A stretch of 64,000 nucleotides of DNA from Riptortus pedestris (taxonomy: Eukaryota; Arthropoda; Insecta; Hemiptera; Alydidae): positions 54,354,501 through 54,418,500 of the forward strand of contig CM032232.1 in the NCBI GenBank assembly GCA_019009955.1. Reading direction: 5' to 3'. Positions 34,901 to 46,100 of this stretch are shown in pieces. A program made the position numbers and the translations under genes. The notes under the pieces were generated by a model that had not been told where the DNA came from, did no database searches, and saw only the letters and a program-made list of their open reading frames with translations. Each line of letters begins with the position of its first letter. Position 1 is the stretch's first letter.

Positions 34901-35902
34901 GTGTATTATCTTTCACTTTTCGTAATTCTTTTCAGCAGCATTCTTTTCATCTCTATTTCAGACTTTGCCACTAGTCTAATAACATCTGTAAATCTGATCC
35001 AATGAATGTATTTACTGATAATCTGTATACTTTAGCTGTATCTTTCATATTCTTTCTTATGCCTCTCAATGAGCATATTGAACAGATAAGGCAACAGAGG
35101 GTATCCTTCTCTTACACCTTTATTAATTCTTTTCTGCAGCCTTGGACTTTGCCACCTTAGCATGGTATCACATAAACTCTACTATCCTGTAAAAATTGTG
35201 TGTCTTTTGGACTTTTTAAATATTCATTCAATACTTTGTGTGGTTCGGATAGTTCGTAAATTCTATTTTCGAAACGTTCTTGCCAGTCTTTTATAAGTCC
35301 CTGCTATATAGGGAAGTGTAATGTTTTTGAGTGGTTTAACTTGAGTATTTTCATTACCTTGTTGAATCTAAGTGTTATCAAGTTTCTTCTTAATTTCCCT
35401 TAATACTCTTGTTACTTCCCTTTTTTGTAGTGTTGTAGTGGAGTTCTCCTTTTAGCTGTATTATTCCTTTTTTTTTAAATGCGTTTCATTGCTGCACAAT
35501 GGAATAGCTCTGTTTACTGATGTATGATTGTGGTATAGTTTATGTGGGACAGACAGGTAAGAAACCCCCTATAACAAAAGTTGTTAACCATTACCTGGCT
35601 TATCTAAAAGATTTAAATTAAGTTCGAAAAGACAAAAATATAGAGAAGCCCATCTTGGTAAAAGATTAGTACTAGAAGTTCTTGAAATTAACAAGAGGAC
35701 AAATACAATAAACAACGTGGACATACTCATGTTCTCTGAAACGTGGAAAGCCATAATAAAAAATACAAAACATATGATTTAATCAAGTAGCTATTCAAAT
35801 TAAAAACACTGCCTGTCAAAGATGGACAAAGTTCCATCGAAAATTCGCAAACCAATACAAATTCAAACCGCTGGAGTAGTTAGCCGAACTCCTCACAATG
35901 AA

Positions 35903-35962
<60 letters not shown>

Positions 35963-37515
35963 TCATAGCAACCCTATGAGGAGTTATTTGATTACATGTT
36001 CCATTGCCACATGGCATATTACATGTATGATTATGTTTAAATACATTTTTTATGAGAGAGAATTCTAGAATTACGTTTGTATCTTGAGCTGCTTCCTTTG
36101 CTAACGTGTCAGCTTGTTCGTTTCCAATATTTCCTGAAAGGGCCTTTATCCAGTCTATGTGTATGTCTAGATTTAAAAGTATAATTTACAGAATATGTTG
36201 TCTAATGTTTCTGTGAGCGATTCGTGTATAATAAGTAGGGTTGCGTATTGAGTAAATGAGTGTCGTGTTCTCTGTGTGTATGGTCGTATATTTGTATAGG
36301 TTATATGACGATTTTATAATATATTCGGTAGCTTCTAAAACAGCGTATTTCTCAGCTCCATTAATGGAGCATCTAGCATCAAGTCGGTATTTGTATTTTA
36401 GAATATGTCCACTTGTAGTCTCAACAATTAAAGCTGCTCCAGGTGTATTGTTGTCAGTTTTGCTTCCGTAAGTAAGTAAGTGGGATGTCATAATATTTTC
36501 AATCCATGGTTCCGGGTTTAGCCAAGGTGGGAAGTCAATGTATTTATCTATTATAATATTCATTATGTGTTTGTAGTTAGTTCGTTGTTTTTTTATGTTG
36601 TACAGTGTCGCCAGCTCTTCCGTTTTATATTCTGCAGGCATTATAGCTGCTAAAACACAACTAGCCTCGTGTTATAGTTCGGCTAAAGTGTGTTAGTCAC
36701 TTAGAACCACCGATGGCATATTTTGGAAATTTTAAAGTGTTAAAAAGTATAGAGTTAGAAAAACAAAATGGCCGGCCTCGCTTAAAACCACTGATGGCGT
36801 ATTTTGGAAATTTTAAAGTGTTAAAAAAATGTAAAGTTAGAAAAACAAAATGGCCGGCCTCGCTTAAAACCACCAATGGCGTATTTTGGAAATTTTAAAG
36901 TAAAAGTATAGAGTTAGAAAAACAAAATGGCCGGCCTCGCTTAAAACCACCGATGGCGTATTTTGGAAATTTTAAAGTGTTAAAATTATGGAGTTAGAAA
37001 AACATAATGGCCGGCCTCGCTTAAAACCACGGATGGCGTATTTTGGAAATTTTAAAGTGTTAAAAAAATGTAAAGTTAGAAAAACAAAATGGCCGGCCTC
37101 GCTTAAAGCCACCAATGGCGTATTTTGGAAATTTTAAAGTGTTAAAAAATATAAAGTTAGAAAAACAAAATGGCCGGCCTCGCTTAAAACCACCAATGGC
37201 GTATTTTGGAAATTTTAAAGTAAAAGTATAGAGTTAGAAAAACATAATGGCCGGCCTCGCTTAAAACCACGGATGGCGTATTTTGGAAATTTTAAAGTGT
37301 TAAAAAATATAAAGTTAGAAGAACAAAACCCCCGCCCTCGCTTAAAACCAGCGAAGGCGTATTTTGGAAATTTTAAAGTGTTTAAAATATAAAGTTAGAA
37401 GAACAAAACCCCCGCCCTCGCTTAAAACCAGCGAAGGCGTATTTTGGAAATTTTAAAGTGTTTAAAATATAAAGTTAGAAAAACAAATTGGCCCCCGTCG
37501 TCATCGTGCGGCACC

Positions 37516-37557
<42 letters not shown>

Positions 37558-37809
37558 CACAGTTACTTATATATAATCAAAGATATAATAAATATATTTT
37601 ACCTGGAATATGGCGTCTAGCCTAGTGTTGAGGTACTGCTGTGGCGGGTGGGGCCCGTGTCCTAGGAGTGCATATACAGCCGATACTACCTCAGCCATCT
37701 CCTCCCTGCTGATCCTCCCATCCCCGTTGATGTCGTACAGCCTGAACACCCACCTCAATCTCTCCTCTGCTGAACCACGGCATAGGATCGACAGCCCGCA
37801 TGCCATGTC
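31493..37809 (-). CDS. Kv channel-interacting-protein-like calcium sensor, last two coding exons
   Basis: Neuronal calcium sensor of the KChIP branch (animal calsenilin/KChIP proteins are EF-hand subunits of Kv4 potassium channels). Exons 37603-37809 and 31493-31603 join in phase 0 to give 105 residues. The first carries [18 protein letters not shown] and EF-hand 3 ([12 protein letters not shown]). The second carries EF-hand 4 ([12 protein letters not shown]) and the FLESC tail to the stop. Both loops have the acidic residues needed at positions 1, 3, 5 and 12, allowing an Asn at position 3. The FxLYDINxDGxIxxEEM and [18 protein letters not shown] blocks are the KChIP hallmark, although frequenin-like relatives are close. 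Exons for EF-hands 1 and 2 and the N-terminus should lie above 37810 on this strand but were not found. The 6 kb intron is full of retroelement debris. Confidence 0.88.
31604..32279 (-). other. Intron sequence with (TA)n
   Basis: AT-rich, no coding signal. (TA)n at 31937-31974 and a G-run at 32228-32237. Confidence 0.45.
32292..33930 (+). pseudogene. Non-LTR retrotransposon reverse transcriptase, broken
   Basis: A decayed C-terminal two thirds of a non-LTR polymerase, in the KChIP intron on the opposite strand. In order: [44 protein letters not shown] (motif A with the first Asp), [11 protein letters not shown] (motif C), and at 33579-33812 a frame with [16 protein letters not shown] and [12 protein letters not shown]. 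Breaks: a stop at 32965, a frame change around 32990-33040 that destroys the GVRQGDSLSP block, and stops after 33549. The ending is common in insect RTE-like elements, but the clade is not certain. Endonuclease and 5' end are absent. Confidence 0.85.
34350..35164 (-). repeat. Four tandem copies of an RT fragment, about 200 bp each
   Basis: Units at about 34350-34551, 34552-34755, 34756-34977 and 34978-35164, each starting near ATTTACAAATCTG and ending near CAGACTTTGCCACCAGTGC. On the minus strand each unit encodes [15 protein letters not shown], then [17 protein letters not shown], the RT segment around motif C (here the usual DD is NE or similar). The units are head-to-tail and diverged from each other. 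Confidence 0.8.
35500..35860 (+). pseudogene. Possible GIY-YIG endonuclease fragment
   Basis: A frame near 35523 reads [13 protein letters not shown], followed after about 15 residues by HYLAYLKDL, resembling the GIY-YIG core (GxVYVGQTGRxxxxRxxEH) found at the C-terminus of Penelope-like retroelements. Stops interrupt it and no RT of that class is adjacent. It is short enough to be a chance resemblance. Confidence 0.3.
35905..35960. repeat. (TA)n microsatellite
   Basis: About 25 TA units with one ACATAT interruption at the start. Confidence 0.95.
36020..36641 (-). pseudogene. RNase H-like fragment of a non-LTR retrotransposon
   Basis: The minus-strand frame 36186-36641 includes [17 protein letters not shown] (the YTDGSK...GAA block with the catalytic Asp region changed), [16 protein letters not shown] (the AEL/E-A helix) and a further helix. 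After a frame change, 36060-36180 reads [20 protein letters not shown], the terminal HxGxxGNExAD motif. Together they form a nearly whole RNase H domain of the kind carried by I/R1/jockey-group elements. Confidence 0.65.
36704..37500. repeat. About 80 bp tandem satellite, about ten units
   Basis: Units of 77-82 bp with the shared core TATTTTGGAAATTTTAAAG and AACAAAATGGCCGGCCTCG. Unit starts (ACCACCGATGGC-type) are near 36705, 36787, 36870, 36947, 37026, 37108, 37189, 37266, 37348 and 37428. Two units carry the same short deletion (TTTTAAAGTAAAAG), and the last two share CCCCCGCCCTCG in place of the GGCCGGCC stretch. It ends about 100 bp from the KChIP donor. Confidence 0.92.
37521..37550. repeat. 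(TA)n microsatellite next to the KChIP exon
   Basis: 15 TA units, about 50 bp from the donor side of the exon at 37603. Confidence 0.95.
37603..37809 (-). CDS. KChIP-like exon with EF-hand 3
   Basis: 69 codons, phase 0 at both ends. On the minus strand the acceptor is TTGTTGACTTGTTGCAG and the donor CAG|GTAAAA. It starts DMACGLSIL, where the family has EDFVxxLSIL, and carries [17 protein letters not shown]. Its GC content is well above the surroundings. The segment between EF-hands 3 and 4 has a Pro/His-rich loop ([10 protein letters not shown]). Confidence 0.92.
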
Positions 37810-37964
37810 CTGCAACAAGTCAACAATAAATACTCTCAGCACACCCCAACAGTAACAATATATCTACAGTCCAGACGGATTTGTTTTAGCAACTCGTATC
37901 ATGCTTGAGGGAGAGTCAGATTGATATAGGGGTGAAGTCAAGAGATGGAGGGACTCTAAAAAAA

Positions 37965-38487
37965 GTCCGTCACGTTGCGTTATCTGTTCAGACTCCCCAT
38001 GTGCGCCACGTATTTGTATTTATCTCTAAACGTAATAGTTAAATAAGAACAATATTTGGTATTTAGGCTTCAAATAAAGTGCTTCATAATATAACAGCTT
38101 TTTGTTAATATGACATGAGTAGGAATGGAAGTTTACTGAAGGCCGAAAAGTAAAAAATGAATTTATCTCTGTTAGTAGTCAAGATAGTGAAAAAAGTCCG
38201 TCACGCAGGGGCTGCGTAAACTAAGCAGATTTCCCACGTGAAGTTTTACAATAGAGAAATCTGCCTAATAACAGCTGTAAAACTCACATAACAACATTTA
38301 TAGGACATTACATTTTAAATAAGATTGGTTCTAAACTATTTTTCGATCAGACGCGATAACGGAGATATTAAGGATTTTCGAAATCCGCCCTCTAAATCCC
38401 TCCCACTGGTCGGATTTCATCCAAAACGACTAAATATCGAGTTTAGTAACTATCAAATAAAAATTGCGACCGCCAAAGCATTAACAG

Positions 38488-38539
<52 letters not shown>

Positions 38540-38647
38540 TTGAACGGACCTCATTTTCGTTATCCTAGGTAGAATCGATGGACATTTGAAGAAAATCACG
38601 TCATGAGAACGAGCTCAATAACGGATTTTACTTAAGGGAAATCCGCT
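37965..38647 (-). mobile_element. Element A (A2) with an A1 right end inside
   Basis: The outer copy starts GTCCGTCACGTTGCGTTATC and has A2 blocks to 38195. A second right end, GTCCGTCACGCAGGGGCTGC, follows directly after AAAAAA at 38196, and then the A body continues through TATTAAGGATTTTCGAAAT, (TA)n at 38492-38535 and ATCACGTCATGAG to the left end GAAATCCGCT at 38647, before AAAA. Confidence 0.75.
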
Positions 38648-38697
38648 AAAATGTCACTAAATTCTGTTGGTGTGTATGCAAGTATGTAGTTGTATAT

Positions 38698-39502
38698 ACA
38701 AGGTGAGTCACGGGGACCAAGTGATTTTGAAATAATAATAAAATCTCTGTTTCATATCTAGGTTAAATTTTATTAATATAATATCGTACCTAAGAACATA
38801 GCATTTTAGTTTTAATAAATTTCTTCATGAACGGAAAATTACCTCGGCATGTGTTGGCCGTTTTCATTGATACATTGTTGAAGTCGGTAAATAAAATTAG
38901 CCTGAACTCTTTCCAGCAGGTCTGCATTGATTTGAGTGATTTTTTGATGGATCGCTTCCTTTAATTCTTCTAAAGTACGAGGCTTGCTCTCGTAGACACG
39001 TGACTTAAGAAATCCCCATAGAAAAAAATCGCATGTGGACAGGTCAGGTAAGTGTGGACGCCATAAAACGTCACCATATCTTAAAATGAGATGGTTAGGA
39101 AACAGATTGCGGAGAACCGCCACGGACGCTCTGGCGGTGTGTGTCGTAGCCCCATCTTGTTGAAACCATAAATGTTCATGATCTATACCTCTTCTTCGTA
39201 ACTGCGGAATGAAAAAGGTGTTCACCATATTAATGTAACGCTGAGAAGTTACTGTAACTGTAGCACCATTTTCTTCAAAGAAATAGGGGCCAGTTCAGGC
39301 TAATTTTATTTACCGGCTTCAACAATGCATCAATGAAAACAGCCAACACATGCCAGAGGTAATTTTCCGTTCATGAAGAAATTTATTAAAACTAAAATGC
39401 TATGTTCTTATGTACGATATTATATTAATGAAATTTATCTTAGATATGAAACAGAGATTTTATTATTATTTCAAAATCACTTGGTTCCAGTGACTCACCC
39501 GT
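38698..39502. mobile_element. Mariner-family foldback with long inverted arms
   Basis: Arms of about 205 bp (38698-38908 and 39292-39502) are inverted copies of each other. The outer ends are ACAAGGTGAGTCACGGGG and the complement of AACGGGTGAGTCACTGG. Each arm carries the last part of the transposase gene, so the element is two 3' ends head to head around a 380 bp centre. Confidence 0.85.
38839..39285 (-). pseudogene. Mariner-family transposase, C-terminal half
   Basis: A minus-strand frame: VTVTSQRYINMVNTFFIPQL, then HLWFQQDGATTHTARAS with the second catalytic Asp, LWRPHLPDLSTCDFFLWG with the third, and LEELKEAIHQKITQIN to the end. Counting from QQD to TCD gives 41 residues between, the DD41D spacing of rosa-type elements of the Tc1/mariner superfamily. 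The first catalytic Asp and the DNA-binding half are absent. A stop lies upstream of the VTVTSQ segment. Confidence 0.85.
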
Positions 39503-39579
39503 TATAAGCAGTTTACAAACCTGATTATAAGCAGATTATTATACCTGATTATAAACCTGATTATCACATAGAGTACGTA

Positions 39580-39582
<3 letters not shown>

Positions 39583-39632
<50 letters not shown>
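39583..39632. repeat. (TA)n microsatellite
   Basis: About 25 TA units. The flank beyond (39640-40100) is decayed A2-like sequence (TCATTCTATAGTAAAGATC, GGAATAGGGGGTCTAG). Confidence 0.9.
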
Positions 39633-39634
<2 letters not shown>

Positions 39635-40518
39635 TTTAGTGCGATAAAGTCATCAAGTAAGGTTCTTCAGTCTTGTCCCAAAGATGTTTATTTCATCTAT
39701 ACTATACTTGGTATATAATAGTATCATTCTATAGTAAAGATCATATTCGTTAATGACAAATCGGACCTGGAATAGGGGGTCTAGAGTGAAGGGGAATTCG
39801 AAAATTCAAAATATATCCATTAGTATGAGTTGAATAAAAAATCGTAATAGAATCAGTCATGTTACATTTTTTAATTGTACACAATTATTTTTCTATATAT
39901 TTTTTTGTTGTGTTGATATATTCAGCCAGACATTCGTTCATTCTAGTTATGAGGACTCTGTAAAGCCCTACCTCTACTAATTGAATTATGATGTAGAAAT
40001 AGAGAATATATTGTGTTATGAGATCACTTGAGTTTCAAAGATACGCTTGGGAAAATTGCTTTGTTACGTAGCACCTAAGTGACAAATTTTTTTTTTAGTA
40101 CTAACTGTACAAGTTGGCTAAAATATTGTTAAAATAACTCATTTTCTGGAATTAATATTCATAAATATATTAAATTTTTTATCTTTATCCCTAAAATATT
40201 TATACTTCCTAAACGAGGCTTGAAAAATATTTACCTTTCCAAACAAAACATTAATATCTATAAATATCTCCAATCTAAATAAGGGAATACGAAAATATTT
40301 TTTTTTATTTCGGTTCTGTTTTACATCTGGAATTTACAATATAAACTCAAATAAAACATTCACATTTGTCTAAACTCGGAGTAAATTAGTACCGGTGTTT
40401 GGTCTGGTTTCATTGAACTTATAAAATTTGGAGCTGTGTTTGTTTATCTTTGTGTGTGGTGGCTTTGGTCAAATACAAGATAACTTTGAGCTGCGGCTCA
40501 AGGGGAATTCATTTTGTG

Positions 40519-40630
40519 TATCGCTCACTAAACAAAATATCCGTCCCACCCTAGCTAGAAAGGGGTGAAACCTGCAGATGTACAGCACCTATTAGCCTGT
40601 GTTTTAAAATGTTCATGATGGACTAAGAAA
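40519..40630 (+). mobile_element. SINE E fragment, 3' half
   Basis: CGCTCACTAAACAAAATA, CACCCTAGCTAGAAAGG and AACCTGCAGATGTACAG; the head is lost. Confidence 0.5.
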
Positions 40631-40861
40631 TCAAAATATTTTATGGAATATTTGTCTGCCTCAAGAGCTTTTGATTTTGTAATATAGTTTTGTAGTTACA
40701 TGTATTTGTTTTTATTTTATTTATTTGGTTTTAGAAGTATTATTAGGCGCCAGTAAATTCATTTATTGTCCCATATCCTTAAAAGCAACGAAAATGAAAG
40801 CACTACATCCATTCACATTCTATATGATAATCAGGGCTTTTTATACAAAAGAACTGCTTAT

Positions 40862-40913
40862 ATGTGTGTGTGTGTGTGTGCGCGCGTGTGTGCGTGTGTG
40901 CGTGCGTGCGTGC

Positions 40914-40959
<46 letters not shown>
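40862..40959. repeat. (TG/CG)n then (TA)n microsatellite
   Basis: GT-rich run with GCGT units followed by about 18 TA units, leading directly into Element C. Confidence 0.95.
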
Positions 40960-40961
<2 letters not shown>

Positions 40962-42298
40962 TAGCTCAGATACCCGGCTTCGCTCGGGAATTCATTTGAG
41001 GCTGAATGGTGATGGTAGTTTTTTGGCAAGGCTTTACTTTGCACAATATTTTGACATTTACCCGTCCCAGTGTTTAGGGTTAATACCCGTCGTTTCTGTG
41101 GATTTGTTAATAATAAAATTATTTTTTTATGTAAGACTTCACTGTTCTCCATATTGTCATATTTCCCGTTTCCTGTGCATTATGCATAGATTTGAATTAT
41201 TAAGCACAAAATATTAACATAAATTTGAATTAATTTTTCCCGGTGAGGTACCTTGTAGTTCCAAACAATTGTTGAGTAAATTTCTCTAAATAATAAAATA
41301 AACAACTTTGTTATGTGCATATTTGCAGAAACCCCAATAGGAAACGAAATATCACTATTTTTAATTTCAGGCCTCCCTTATAACCCCCACTCCTGCCCGT
41401 CCCTAGAAATGTTAGTATGGCTTATTATAAGGAAGACGGTCCCTAGAAATGTTAGTATGGCTTAGTATAAGGAAGACGTTAGTGCTAATTCACATACCAA
41501 GTTTGGTTTAGTTCGGTTGAGTCTTTTGTGCCAAATAAAATTGTTGACATCTGCTATCACTTTTTGGCGTATAACGCCTTTATAATTAGGTATTCGACAA
41601 AAGTGTATATGTCAAAAGTTTCTCTAAATAACAAAATAAACAACTTTTGTTATGTGCATATTTGCCGAAACCCCAATAGGAAACGAAATATCACTATTTT
41701 TAATTTCAGGTCTCCCTTATAACCCCCACTCCTGCTCATCCCTAGAAATGTTAGAATGGCTTATTATAAGGAAGACGTTAGTACTAATTCACATACCGAG
41801 TTTGGTTTAGTTCGGTTGAGCCTTTTGTGCCTAATAAAATTAATGACTCCCGCTATAGTTTTTAGCTTATAACTCGTTTATACTTCGGTATACGACAAAA
41901 GTGTATATAACAAAAGTTACTCTAAATTACAAATTAAACAACTTTTGTTATGTTCATAATTGCCGAAAATGCAATAGGAAACGAAATATCACTATTTTTA
42001 ATTTCAGGCCTCCCTTATAACCCCCACTCCTGTTCATCTCAGAGAACATTAACATAGCCTAAAGTCTAAGTTGGGTTAGTAGTAATATACATACCAAGTT
42101 TCATAAAATTCGGTTCAGCCGTTTATGCGTGAAAGGTAACAAACAAACAAACAAACAAACAAACAAACAAACAAACAAACAAACAAACAAACAAACATAC
42201 ACGAAAGAAACAAAATGCAGTTATGGTGTCTATGACATGTGAAACGAAAAGTTATCGTGAAATTTCGCGAAAAAAATCAATGTACAGACAGAGGTTAC

Positions 42299-42306
<8 letters not shown>
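40958..42306 (-). mobile_element. Element C, longest copy
   Basis: TACTAGCTCAGATACCCGG at the left end, then about four monomers. A 40 bp stretch (GTCCCTAGAAATGTTAGTAT...) is repeated in tandem at 41400-41480. An AAAC microsatellite of about 16 units sits at 42136-42194, then TCAATGTACAGACAGAGG and ATTTTATA before (TA)n at 42304-42367. Confidence 0.85.
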
Positions 42307-42369
<63 letters not shown>

Positions 42370-42373
<4 letters not shown>

Positions 42374-43041
42374 ACTACTTAAATAAACAAGAATAGAGTC
42401 TAGTGGCATTTTACATTATTTTCAACCAGAAACCTTTTGTAATGAATCTGGTAGATAATGTTCTGTATTGGTAAATAGGGTATACTTTTATAAGAATTCA
42501 TGGGAATTTTTGTTACTAATGCTTTAATCTTATTTAATACTTCTTTTTTTTTTTAATTTGTGCAGAATTTGAAAGTATTGTACTTTTAAACACTTTTTAC
42601 TGGAAAATACCACAAACAATGTAGTTGTAGAAAAGTAAATTTATTTTCCAGTAAATTACATTACAATTATTTCGGAAATACATAATAATTTACACATAAT
42701 GCTTGGTATGATAATGTACAAGTGAAGTATGATACAGTCCATAATAAATACATGACATACTTCTATATAAATATTTAAAGATTATAATAAAAATTTGTCA
42801 TGTTATTAAATAATGTTGTTGAAAAGAAAAAAAAATTAACAACAGGAGTAGAAGTGTATTGTACAACAACTCAATCTATAAATTAAATTTAAATACAATG
42901 AATCCCGCCAATTTCACAGCTAATGCTTAGTCATTCATGTAGGAAATACATATACAAATAATATTTTCCACGTGCTAAACTTCTAAAACGGAATTTATAC
43001 AATCTAGTCTCTATTCCTCCCTCTGATTCAGAAAAATGTTT

Positions 43042-43045
<4 letters not shown>
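42370..43045. other. Spacer between two inverted Element C copies
   Basis: AT-rich sequence without a recognised gene or repeat. The copies at 40958 and 43107 face each other in opposite orientation across it. Confidence 0.4.
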
Positions 43046-43106
<61 letters not shown>

Positions 43107-43117
<11 letters not shown>

Positions 43118-44397
43118 GTAACCTCTGTCTGTACATTGATTTTTTTCGCGAAATTTCACGATAACTTTTCGTTTCACATGTCATAGACACCATAACTGCA
43201 TTTTGTTTCTTTGGTGTCTGTTTGTTTGTTTGTTTATTTGTTTGTTTGTTTGTTTGTTACCTTTTCACGCATAAACGGCTGAACCGAATTTTATGAAACT
43301 TGGTATGTATATTACTACTAACCCAACTTAGACTTTAGGCTATATTAATATCCTCTGAGACGAACAGGAGTGGGGGTTATAAGGGAAGCCAGAAATTAAA
43401 AATAGCGATATTTCGTTTCCTATTGGTTTTACGGGAAATATAAACATAACAAAAGTTGTTTATTTTGTTATTTAGAGTAACTTTTATTATATACGCTTTT
43501 TTCGTATACCGAATTTTAAACGAGATATACGCTAAAACCTATAGCGGAAGTGAATAATTTTATTTGGGACAAAAGACCCAACCGAAATAAATAAAACTCG
43601 GTATATGTATTAGCACTAACGCTTTCATTATAACAAGCCATACCAACATTTCTAGGGACGGGCAGGAGTGGGGGTTATAAGGGAGGCCTGAAATTAAAAA
43701 TAGCGATATTTCGTTTCCTATTGCTTTTTCAGCAAATATGCACATAACAAAAGTTGTTTATTTTGTTATTTAGAGTAACGTTTGTTATATGCACTTTTTC
43801 CGTATACGGAAGCATAAATGAGTTATACGCTATAAACTAAAGCGGGAGTCCACAATTTTATTTGGCACTAAAGACTCAACCGAATTAAACCAAACTCGGT
43901 ATGTGAATTAGTACTAACGCCTTCATTATAATAAGCTATACTAACATTTCCAGGGACGGGCAGGAGTGGGGGTTATAAGGAAGGCCTGAAATTAATAATA
44001 GTGATATTGCGTTTCCTATTGCATTTTCGGCAAATATGCACATAACAAAAGTTGTTTATTTTGTTATTTAGAGAAATTTGCTCAACACTTCTTTTCAATA
44101 TGAACTACCAAGTACCTCACCTGAAAAAATTAATTCAAATGTATGCCAATATTTTCTCCTTAATAATTCAAATCTACGCATAATGCACAGGAGACGGGAA
44201 ATATGACAATATGCAGGACAGTGAAGTCTTACATAAAAAAATAATTTTATTATTTACAAATGCCAACAACGGGTATTAACCCTAAACACTGGAACGGGTA
44301 AATGTCAAAATATTGTGCTAAGGAAAGCCTTGCCAAAAATATACCATCACCATTCAGCGTCAAATGAATTCCCGAGCGAAGCCGGGTATCTGAACTA

Positions 44398-44399
<2 letters not shown>
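43107..44399 (+). mobile_element. Element C
   Basis: AAAATTGTAACCTCTGTCTG after (TA)n (43047-43112), GTTT microsatellite at 43218-43258, AACGGCTGAACCGAATTTT, then four monomers, ending GAATTCCCGAGCGAAGCCGG and CTGAACTAG before (TA)n at 44398-44440. The AAGCCGGG hairpin arm is preserved; the other arm has one change (CCCGA). Confidence 0.85.
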
Positions 44400-44445
<46 letters not shown>

Positions 44446-44469
44446 TCTTCATCTATTTTTCCATTAAGG

Positions 44470-45240
44470 AACCAGATTTTCCTTAAGAGAAATCAGTTAT
44501 TGGGGTAGCACTCATGTCTTGAGTTTCAAAAACTTTTTCTTCATATGTTCCATTGATCCTTTCAAGGATCCTATTAATCATAGGATCATAGGATATAATA
44601 AATATACGTATATACTTAACATTTTCTCGTAACTCACATATTAATCCGGTTATTCGTCTATAAACCCTTACTTCTAGTTATCGAATTTTGCCATAGAAAT
44701 AGAAAATAAATGTTTAGAAGGGATCACCATGGTGTCGTTCTGGTTCATGCTTGGTTTACGCAGCCTCAGGGTAACTGACTTTTGTTGTACACCTAAATTT
44801 GGTTTGGGTTTAGGTGGACTGAGGTTCGGTGTATATTTGTTGATTTGTTTCAAAAACTTCTTCATGAGAACAATCTCAGTACCTTATTTATCTTTAGGGA
44901 AATCAGCGAATATTTAGTAAGCAACTCTCAAGATTTGAACCTTGGCAACCTTGGTTAGAAATGCCTTGTAATAACCCCTTATACTGCCTTGATTATATTT
45001 AATTATCTTATTATTCCTAGTAATAAGTTGTAATACACCTAATGGCAACTCTATGTAGCTATAATTACCAATTACTTGGCGCTACGTTCCTTGCTGTACC
45101 TTGGCCTCTGTCATAGTGCAAAGACCTTCTAGCCATCTCTGGAGCTAAAATACTGCCAACATAAGTAATAATTTATACAAAATAAATCCTCTGGAAATGC
45201 AAGAACTTATTCATTCAAGTTAGTCGCTCTGTTTCTCTCA
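44470..45240. other. Decayed Element A left end and unassigned sequence
   Basis: AGATTTTCCTTAAGAGAAATC and GCACTCATGTCTTGAG near 44470-44590 mark an old left end. The rest shows no clear gene; open frames at 44674-44865 and 44729-44917 overlap antisense and are not protein-like. Confidence 0.4.
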
Positions 45241-45261
45241 TCAAACTAAACTGTATAACGT

Positions 45262-45415
45262 TCGATTATTACCTATCGTAGATTTGTGAGGATTTCCAGA
45301 GGGAAGAACGGACACGTCTGACGCTGAATTCGGATTGGGAATCAGTGTTGGAATAGCTTGGTGGACTGTTACAATTTCGACATGCCATGCATATTGGAGA
45401 CACAAATTCACCTCA
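45262..45415 (-). CDS. Candidate minus-strand exon, not recognised
   Basis: On the minus strand a frame ending at a good donor (GATAG|GTAATAATCG) reads FVSPICMACRNCNSPPSYS and then SEFSVRRVRSSLWKSSQIYD, with three clustered cysteines. The acceptor side lacks a pyrimidine tract and a stop lies just upstream. An alternative frame (45241-45603) is also open. It is on the strand of the KChIP-like gene and upstream of its known exons, but does not resemble EF-hand sequence. It may be a chance frame. Confidence 0.2.
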
Positions 45416-45699
45416 TAATGGAGTCTGCACAATTTCCATTCCGGAACACAATTCTCAGATCTACTAGATAGTTCAGTTTTTAACTGATTTCCCTTGTGAT
45501 GAGTAGACGTTGTACTGAAGGCTGAGAAACAAAAAAGTACAAATAACTCCCTCAGAATTTGAGCTACGAAGAAATCTATAGAACAGTAATTGTAGAGAAT
45601 CAATAGTCATCAAGATAGGTTCTATGAACTTTTTTCAACTCATAATAAAGAAAATATCCTGAATAAACATTTTCGAGCCAAGAACACAAAATATAGGTC

Positions 45700-46100
45700 G
45701 ATTAGGTCATCATACTACGTATTTCCATGTGTCTCAAACAGTAAAAGACAATTAAAGCAATATTTGGTATTTTAAGTCAAATTTCAAATAAATTGCTTTG
45801 TGACTTAATAGCATATTGTTAGTATGTCATGAATGAAGGAGTGGGTGTTTATTGTTAGTAGAAAACTAAAAAAATACAAATATCTCGATTAATATTCATG
45901 ACGATTTTCAATAAGATTGGCTAAATACGAATTTTCTATATCACGTATAATATCTGAAGATATTTCGAAAAATTTCCCCCCCCCTCCCTTTAATCCTTCA
46001 TGCCCCTGTCCGATTTACGCCGTTAACGAACTTGATCTCTATTTTTACAAAACATGTTCGTTTATGGCTGAAATCGAACAGGAAAGAGGGCTGGTTAATG
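45700..46100 (-). mobile_element. Element A (A2) fragment
   Basis: CAATATTTGGTATTTTAAG, TGAAGGAGTGGGTGTTTA, ATATCTCGATTAATATTC and CGTTAACGAACTTGATCTC in A order on the minus strand. Both ends are missing or eroded. Confidence 0.6.

Noticed and set aside
36704..37500. Possible CRISPR array or coding repeat
   Set aside because: Repeats are directly adjacent without unique spacers and the DNA is eukaryotic; the in-frame stretch at 36713-36898 breaks in later units.
45241..45603. 120-residue minus-strand frame as a whole gene
   Set aside because: Composition is poor outside the short part listed as a candidate exon, and no domain is recognisable.
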